This document shows positions 58,119-64,000 of a stretch of 64,000 bases of DNA, in pieces (position 1 is the stretch's first letter; every line of letters starts with the position of its first letter). Source of the stretch: Oscillospiraceae bacterium (GTDB lineage: Bacteria; Bacillota; Clostridia; Oscillospirales; Ruminococcaceae). Where the stretch lies: the NCBI GenBank assembly GCA_022787085.1, contig JALFVE010000049.1:55037-119036 (forward strand). Direction: 5' to 3'. The notes below the pieces were generated by a model. The model saw only the letters and a program-made list of their open reading frames with translations, made no database searches and was not told the origin of the DNA. The translations under genes were made by a program, and so were the position numbers.

Positions 58119-58920
58119 GGATATTACCATCGGACAGTATTTCCCCGGAAATTCTCCCGTTCACAAGCTGGACGCACGCTTCAAGATCGTCATTACAGCT
58201 GTTTTTATTATTATGATTTTCTCCGCAGACAGCTTTTTATCGCTGTTTCTTGCGTTTTTGTTCTTTGTGATCGCCTTTGCTGCGTCAGGGCTTTCGCCAA
58301 AGTTAATCATCAAAAGTATGAAACCTATTGTGCCTATTATCATATTCACATCTGTGCTGAACATCTTCTTCATTGACGGCGTTACCGTTTTTGAGATATG
58401 GAAGATCAGGATCACGGATAACGGGCTTATTACCTCGGGATATATGATAATAAGGCTTATTGCGCTTATCTGCGGCTCTTCTCTGCTGACCTATACAACA
58501 TCGCCGATCGTGCTTACCGACGCTATCGAGCAGATGATGAAGCCCTTGGGCAAGCTTCATTTCCCCGTTCACGAGCTTGCCATGATGATGACCATTGCTT
58601 TGAGATTTATTCCTACTCTCATTGAGGAAACGGACAAGATAATGTCAGCTCAGAAGGCAAGAGGAGCTGACATGGACAGCGGAACTCTCCCTCAGAGAGC
58701 TAAGGCGCTGGTGCCTGTTATTATCCCGCTTTTCGTGTCCTCCTTCAGAAGAGCCGAAGAGCTTGCTCTTGCCATGGAGTGCCGCTGCTATAACGGCGGT
58801 GAAGGTCGGACAAAGCTTAAATCGCTGGTATCGGGCGGCTCGGATTACGCTGCGCTTTGCCTCTCCCTTTTGTTTTTATGCGGCGTTCTGATCATTGACA
58901 TGGGCAGGATAATAATTTAG
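58111..58920 (+). CDS. ecfT: Energy-coupling factor transporter transmembrane protein EcfT
   Basis: GQYFPGNSPVHKLDARFKI; MTIALRFIPTLIEETDKIMSAQKARGAD; AMECRCYNGG. Confidence 0.95.
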   Translation: MLKDITIGQYFPGNSPVHKLDARFKIVITAVFIIMIFSADSFLSLFLAFLFFVIAFAASGLSPKLIIKSMKPIVPIIIFTSVLNIFFIDGVTVFEIWKIRITDNGLITSGYMIIRLIALICGSSLLTYTTSPIVLTDAIEQMMKPLGKLHFPVHELAMMMTIALRFIPTLIEETDKIMSAQKARGADMDSGTLPQRAKALVPVIIPLFVSSFRRAEELALAMECRCYNGGEGRTKLKSLVSGGSDYAALCLSLLFLCGVLIIDMGRIII

Positions 58921-58939
58921 TTTGAAAGGGGGCTTTAGG

Positions 58940-59683
58940 TTGTCAGCCCGTAATTTAAAGGTTAAAATTGCATATAACGGGTCGGCATACCATGGCTTTC
59001 AGAGACAGGAAAATGCTTTGTCCGTTCAGAATGTCATTGAGGACAGGCTGTCCCGTCTAACTGCTTCCGCTGTGAAGATCAACGGCTGCTCCCGTACAGA
59101 TACGGGAGTTCATGCCAATGAATTTTTCTTTTCATTTATTACCGAACATCCTATTCCCTGCGGCAATATTATCCGTGGAATGAACAGCATCCTGCCCGCC
59201 GATATTGCGGTCCTTGACTGCGAAGAGGTCTCCATGGATTTTCATGCGAGGTATTCCTGCACAGGGAAGGAATATATTTACAAGATCCTCAACCGAAGTG
59301 TGAGAGACCCCTTTCTTGATGGGCTTGCGCTTCATTATCCATTTGAGCTTGATGTGGATAAAATGAACAGGGCTGGAAAATTTATTGAGGGAACTCATGA
59401 TTTTCTTTCCTTCTGCGGCTCTCTGGGTGTGAAGGAAAATACTGTACGCACGGTTTTTCTGTGCGAAACGAGGCGTGAGGGTGACATGGTCATTCTGACT
59501 GTCAGGGGAGACGGGTTCCTTTACAACATGGTCAGGATAATTGCTGGAACTCTTATTGAAGTTAGTGAAGGGCGGATCTCTTCCGAGGAGCTGCCCGATA
59601 TTCTTGAAAGCAGAGACAGGAACCGTGCGGGTATTACGGCAAAGCCATGCGGTCTTTATCTCAATCGTGTATTCTATGAATGA
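58940..59683 (+). CDS. truA: tRNA pseudouridine(38-40) synthase TruA
   Basis: LKVKIAYNGSAYHGFQRQENALSVQN, CSRTDTGVHANEF; TTG start at 58940 preceded by gaaaggggg RBS. Confidence 0.95.
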   Translation: MSARNLKVKIAYNGSAYHGFQRQENALSVQNVIEDRLSRLTASAVKINGCSRTDTGVHANEFFFSFITEHPIPCGNIIRGMNSILPADIAVLDCEEVSMDFHARYSCTGKEYIYKILNRSVRDPFLDGLALHYPFELDVDKMNRAGKFIEGTHDFLSFCGSLGVKENTVRTVFLCETRREGDMVILTVRGDGFLYNMVRIIAGTLIEVSEGRISSEELPDILESRDRNRAGITAKPCGLYLNRVFYE

Positions 59684-59695
59684 GGAGGCGTTAAT

Positions 59696-60877
59696 ATGCC
59701 CGTTACGGATATTTCCGAGCTTAGAAAAAGGAGACAGGCTAAGCAGACGAAAAATATGATAATTAAGGTGTTCATTATCCTTCTTATATGCGGCGCTGCG
59801 CTTATTGCCGCCTTGACTAAGGATATGTGGCTGCCTTATTTTAAGGGGATACTTACGACTATACCCGAAAATCTTTCCTCCGAGGGCACGGCTGAAATGT
59901 CTGAGGGGAAATTTCCTCTCAAGGTCGAAGGCGGCTCGGGCTTTCAGCTTATGGATATGGATGGTTCCCTTGCTCTTCTTGATGAATCACGTTTTCATGT
60001 TTACAGCACTGACGGAAAGGTCATGAACGAGCGTCAGCACACCTTTGCAAACCCGATACTATGCGTTTCAGGCTCCAAGGCTCTAATTTACGATGAGGGC
60101 GGAAGAGATTTCAGCCTTGAGAGCAAGTATAAGAATATTTACTCGAAAACCGCTGACGATGTTATCTATCTTGCAAAGCTTTCAAAATCGGATTATGCCG
60201 CAGTCGTCACAAAGTCGGACAAATATCTTGCGATGCTCAAGATTTACGATCCCATGGGCAATCCCATCTTCACATATTTCAGCTATGACAGCCGTATTAT
60301 TAATGTGACCTTTACCGATAACAGCAGTGGATGTATCGTTACTGTTCTGAGCGCTGAGGGCGGTCAGCTCATTTCCCGCATGAAGCGCTTCGATTTTAAT
60401 GACACTGAGCCTATGTGGGAGAGCGACGGTGTTGCCACTCTTGCTCTCGATGTGGAATTTACCGACGATGGCATCATTATGATAGGTGATACTGCTTCTG
60501 CGGGCTTTACCGGGGACGGTGTGCTGGTTTCTCAGTATGTTTACAGCGATCCTATTACCGATTACAGCACTTCGGGTCAGATATCCGCCGTTATCACCGA
60601 AAATACCGATATCAGAAAAACACGGCTTATTTCGTTTAATGGGGCGGACTGCGCTTCTCCTGTGGTGATATCTCTGGACGAGGAGGCAAAGAAGGTTTCT
60701 GCCGATAATTCTCAGGTTTACATTCTTAATGATTCCAGTATTGAGATTTACAGCTCAGATGGGATACTATGCGGCGAGATACTTCTTGAGGACGATTTCG
60801 ACGATTTCTGCAAATGCGCAAAATACATATTCCTGTTAGGATATGACAGCGTTAATCGTATCAGTTACAGCGGATAA
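59696..60877 (+). CDS. DUF5711-like single-TM protein with predicted beta-propeller domain
   Basis: Cytoplasmic N-term, one TM, repeated beta-rich segments; no catalytic motif. Confidence 0.6.
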   Translation: MPVTDISELRKRRQAKQTKNMIIKVFIILLICGAALIAALTKDMWLPYFKGILTTIPENLSSEGTAEMSEGKFPLKVEGGSGFQLMDMDGSLALLDESRFHVYSTDGKVMNERQHTFANPILCVSGSKALIYDEGGRDFSLESKYKNIYSKTADDVIYLAKLSKSDYAAVVTKSDKYLAMLKIYDPMGNPIFTYFSYDSRIINVTFTDNSSGCIVTVLSAEGGQLISRMKRFDFNDTEPMWESDGVATLALDVEFTDDGIIMIGDTASAGFTGDGVLVSQYVYSDPITDYSTSGQISAVITENTDIRKTRLISFNGADCASPVVISLDEEAKKVSADNSQVYILNDSSIEIYSSDGILCGEILLEDDFDDFCKCAKYIFLLGYDSVNRISYSG

Positions 60878-60907
60878 TGCTTTATTTCGAGGTGATAATT
60901 TTAAAAA

Positions 60908-61876
60908 ATGATCCAATATGTCTATGACATAGTCGCAGCTGTAATTCTGATCGCATTTATCGGTCGGGGATTCAAGCGGGGAGTGCTCAGGACTGTTCTC
61001 AGTCTGATATGCATGATTATTGCATTTACTGCTGCTGCGGCTTGCTCGTCATATCCTGTGACTTCAAAAATATATGATGATTACTTTTCAGAGACTGTAA
61101 ATGAGCATATTGATTCTGCTGTCAAGGAGGTCAGGGACGAAGCGTCAAAAAAGATCAAGGATGAGGCTATGCAGTCCGCTGACAGCTTCATTGATGATAA
61201 TCTGGGCGGCTCGGATGAATTAAAGCAGCTTGTAAGGGATTATCTGGGCACTGATGATGATGTGCTTCGCAGTCAGATATCAGATGCTTTCTCATATTTT
61301 CAGCTTGATATCAGCTCCCTATTGACTAATCAGTATTTTCGTGATAAAATAGATATTATAGCCTCTGAATACAGCGGCACTGTTGCGGCTGAAATCAACA
61401 GCAGGCTGCCCTTTGGCATAACGGTGTCTCAAAGCTCGGTGGAAGAGATCTTTAAGGACACTGAGGCTCACGAAGCAGTTATTTACGAGCTTCTTGGCAT
61501 CAAGTCCCAAGACTCGGCAACAACAGGCGCAGCTAATTATCTGGAGAAGAAAATCGTTCGCCCCACTGCGATTAGAATGATCGGTACTATTGTTTGGGTG
61601 GTAGTTTTTTCTGCTGTCAGCATTGTTCTCAGAATTGTTGTCAGCATTGTTCTCATTGTCAGGAAGATTGAGCCTGTTAAGACCTGTGATTCCTTGCTGG
61701 GAGGCGTTCTCGGAGCCGCTGTGGGTGCTATGGTTGTCGTTTCATCGGTCATTCTCATCGTTATCTTAGTCAGGTTTACAGGCGGAATGACTTATATGAA
61801 CGAGGATATTTTTTCCCGTACCCTTTTCTTCGGAAGGCTGTATGATCTTGCAAAGGGCTTCAGTTTTTTGAAATAA
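60908..61876 (+). CDS. CvpA family membrane protein
   Basis: YDIVAAVILIAFIGRGFKRGVLRTVLSLICMIIAF; C-terminal TM cluster. Confidence 0.78.
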   Translation: MIQYVYDIVAAVILIAFIGRGFKRGVLRTVLSLICMIIAFTAAAACSSYPVTSKIYDDYFSETVNEHIDSAVKEVRDEASKKIKDEAMQSADSFIDDNLGGSDELKQLVRDYLGTDDDVLRSQISDAFSYFQLDISSLLTNQYFRDKIDIIASEYSGTVAAEINSRLPFGITVSQSSVEEIFKDTEAHEAVIYELLGIKSQDSATTGAANYLEKKIVRPTAIRMIGTIVWVVVFSAVSIVLRIVVSIVLIVRKIEPVKTCDSLLGGVLGAAVGAMVVVSSVILIVILVRFTGGMTYMNEDIFSRTLFFGRLYDLAKGFSFLK

Positions 61877-61929
61877 TGTAAATATTTTCTCATTGTCCGA
61901 CGATCATTCGGGCGGAAAGGAATGATTTA

Positions 61930-64000
61930 ATGCTTTGCAGCAGATGCAAAAAAAGAGAGGCAATGGTGTTCATCACATCAATGCAGGGAGGCGAAAAGCG
62001 AAACGAGGGGCTTTGTCTTGTCTGCGCCCGTGAGCTTAACGTGCCTCAGATCAAGGAATATATGGATCAGATGGGTGTTACCGATGACGATATAGAGGAA
62101 TTTGCCGACGCTATGAGTGGCGTTAAGGACAGCTTTGACATGGAGATGTTCAATCAGGGCGGCACCAACTCCCTGCCCGGATTTTTCAATGCTCTTTTCG
62201 GCGGTTTGCAGAATGAAAATAAAAATCCTTCGGAAAATGCGGTTTCTTCAGAATCAGATACGGAGGCGACCGAGAGACGTGAGCGCATCAGAAAGGGCAA
62301 GGATACCAAGGAAACAAAGGCTAAAAAGAGGAAATATCTCAGCTCCTTCTGCACAGATCTTACATCCCGTGCAAAGGAAGGCAAGCTTGATACAATTATC
62401 GGAAGAGATAAGGAAATTGCCCGCACTATTCAGATTCTTTGCCGCAGACAGAAGAATAATCCCTGTCTGATCGGTGAGCCGGGCGTTGGAAAAACTGCCA
62501 TTGCCGAGGGTCTTGCTCAGCGTATTGCAGCGGGGGAGGTCCCCTTTCAGCTTGCTGACAAGGAGGTTTTTCTTCTCGATCTTACTGCTCTTGTGGCAGG
62601 CACTCAGTTCAGAGGTCAGTTTGAAAGCCGTATGAAGGGGCTTGTTGACGAGGTTAAGGCTGAGGGCAATATTATTCTTTTTATTGATGAGATACACAAT
62701 ATTGTTGGTGCGGGAGACAGCGAAGGCTCGTCCATGAATGCGGCTAATATTCTCAAACCCCCTCTCAGTCGAGGCGAGGTTCAGGTCATCGGTGCAACCA
62801 CCTTTAAGGAATACCGCAAGTATATCGAAAAGGACAGCGCACTTGAGAGACGTTTTCAGCCTGTTACTGTTAACGAGCCTACTGTTGATGACACAGTTGA
62901 GGTTTTAAAGGGAATAAAGCATTTTTATGAGGAGCATCATAAGGTCAGAATCAGCGATGAGCTTGTAAGGCTTTGCGCAGTTCTTTCCGAGAGATATATC
63001 AGCGACAGATATCTTCCCGACAAGGCGATAGATCTTCTTGATGAAGCCTGCGCAAACAGAAGCATTTCCAGCGAGGTGCTTGCTCTTCATCAGAAAAAAA
63101 CAGGGGAGGTTTCAGCGCTTGAGAATGAAATAAAGGCTCTCGAGGACGGCAGCGAGCCGAATTTTGAGGAGCTTGCTGAAAAAAAATCCCAGCTTATCAG
63201 GGTACAGAACGAGCTTGACGCACTGACGAAAAAGGTTTCCGCAATCAACGTAACCGAGCAGGATCTTGCTAAGGTTATCGAGCTTTGGACTGGTATTCCC
63301 GCAAACAAGATCGAGGAAACAGAGCTTAAAAAGCTTTCGGCTCTTGAAGGCTCAATGAAAAAAAGGATAATTGGTCAGGATAAGGCTGTTGAGCTTGCCT
63401 GCAAGGCTATAAAGCGTTCCCGTGCGCAGCTTTCAAAACGCCGCAGACCTGCTTCGTTTATTTTTGTAGGTCCCACAGGCGTTGGTAAGACCGAGCTTGT
63501 TAAGGTGATAAACGACGAGCTTTTCAGCGGAAATGATACTCTTATCCGTCTTGATATGACTGAGTTTATGGAAAAGCACGCTGTTTCAAGGCTTATCGGC
63601 TCTCCTCCGGGATATGTGGGCTATGACGAGGCAGGTCAGCTTACGGAAAAGGTGCGCCGTCACCCTTATTCGGTGGTGCTTTTTGACGAGATTGAAAAGG
63701 CTCACCCGGATATTATGAATTTACTGCTCCAGATACTTGACGAGGGCAAGGTGAATGACGCTCAGGGCAGGTCTGTGAACTTTGAGAACACCATCATCTG
63801 TATGACCTCAAATGCAGGCTCTTCGGATAAGACCACAAGCCTCGGCTTCAACAACACGGAAGAGGAGATAACCAAGGAAAAGGCTATGAAGTCTCTTTCC
63901 GAGTTCCTTCGCCCCGAATTTATGAGCCGTGTTGACGAGATAGTTGTTTTCAGTCCTCTTTCCAAGGAGAATTATGCGGAGATCGCAGGGCTTATGCTTT
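61930..64000 (+). CDS. ClpA/B-type AAA+ ATPase with N-terminal zinc finger (ClpE-like), 3' truncated by window
   Basis: ATG 61930 with ggaaagg RBS; CSRCKKREAMVF...CLVCAREL; D1 IGEPGVGKTAIAEGLAQRI; D2 VGPTGVGKTELVKVI; SPPGYVGYDEAGQLTEKVRRHPYSVVLFDEIEKAHPD; open to window end so absent from ORF track. Confidence 0.93.
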   Translation, partial: MLCSRCKKREAMVFITSMQGGEKRNEGLCLVCARELNVPQIKEYMDQMGVTDDDIEEFADAMSGVKDSFDMEMFNQGGTNSLPGFFNALFGGLQNENKNPSENAVSSESDTEATERRERIRKGKDTKETKAKKRKYLSSFCTDLTSRAKEGKLDTIIGRDKEIARTIQILCRRQKNNPCLIGEPGVGKTAIAEGLAQRIAAGEVPFQLADKEVFLLDLTALVAGTQFRGQFESRMKGLVDEVKAEGNIILFIDEIHNIVGAGDSEGSSMNAANILKPPLSRGEVQVIGATTFKEYRKYIEKDSALERRFQPVTVNEPTVDDTVEVLKGIKHFYEEHHKVRISDELVRLCAVLSERYISDRYLPDKAIDLLDEACANRSISSEVLALHQKKTGEVSALENEIKALEDGSEPNFEELAEKKSQLIRVQNELDALTKKVSAINVTEQDLAKVIELWTGIPANKIEETELKKLSALEGSMKKRIIGQDKAVELACKAIKRSRAQLSKRRRPASFIFVGPTGVGKTELVKVINDELFSGNDTLIRLDMTEFMEKHAVSRLIGSPPGYVGYDEAGQLTEKVRRHPYSVVLFDEIEKAHPDIMNLLLQILDEGKVNDAQGRSVNFENTIICMTSNAGSSDKTTSLGFNNTEEEITKEKAMKSLSEFLRPEFMSRVDEIVVFSPLSKENYAEIAGLML

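Noticed and set aside
1-64000. CRISPR arrays, prophage, transposases, toxin-antitoxin pairs, BGC signatures
   Set aside because: Looked for regular spaced repeats, integrase/transposase motifs and small paired ORFs; none could be supported from the sequence.

Overview
The window is a Clostridia-type chromosome segment. Gene content and order (spoIIIA operon, nusB-xseAB-ispA-dxs-tlyA-nadK-argR-recN, rimP-nusA-rnpM-infB-rbfA-truB-ribF) suggest a Ruminococcus-like, low-to-mid GC Firmicute; the taxonomy is inferred from style, not from a marker search. Nearly everything up to 42.4 kb and after 47.8 kb reads on the + strand and is housekeeping. One minus-strand island (42.5-47.6 kb) carries a secreted, membrane-anchored GH44-like glycosidase, an SLC13/ArsB-like permease, a MntX-like metal permease and an FAH-family protein. 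A tRNA-Leu(CAA) and a T-box leader upstream of a threonine ammonia-lyase gene are present. I saw no CRISPR array, prophage or IS element. The most unusual signal is in the ruv operon. An alkaline-phosphatase-superfamily protein sits between ruvA and ruvB, and a phosphohexomutase-like protein follows ruvB. Both keep their family scaffolds but appear to have lost the catalytic and metal-binding residues, so they look like paired pseudoenzymes co-transcribed with the Holliday-junction machinery. Other leads are a nusB leader with mutually exclusive pairings, an ilvA-(SnoaL-like)-ridA cluster, a Gld-like ABC/DUF4340 operon, two unknown membrane proteins inside an ECF transporter operon, and a DD-carboxypeptidase with altered SxN and KTG motifs. 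Motif comparisons use family consensus from memory; no database searches were run.
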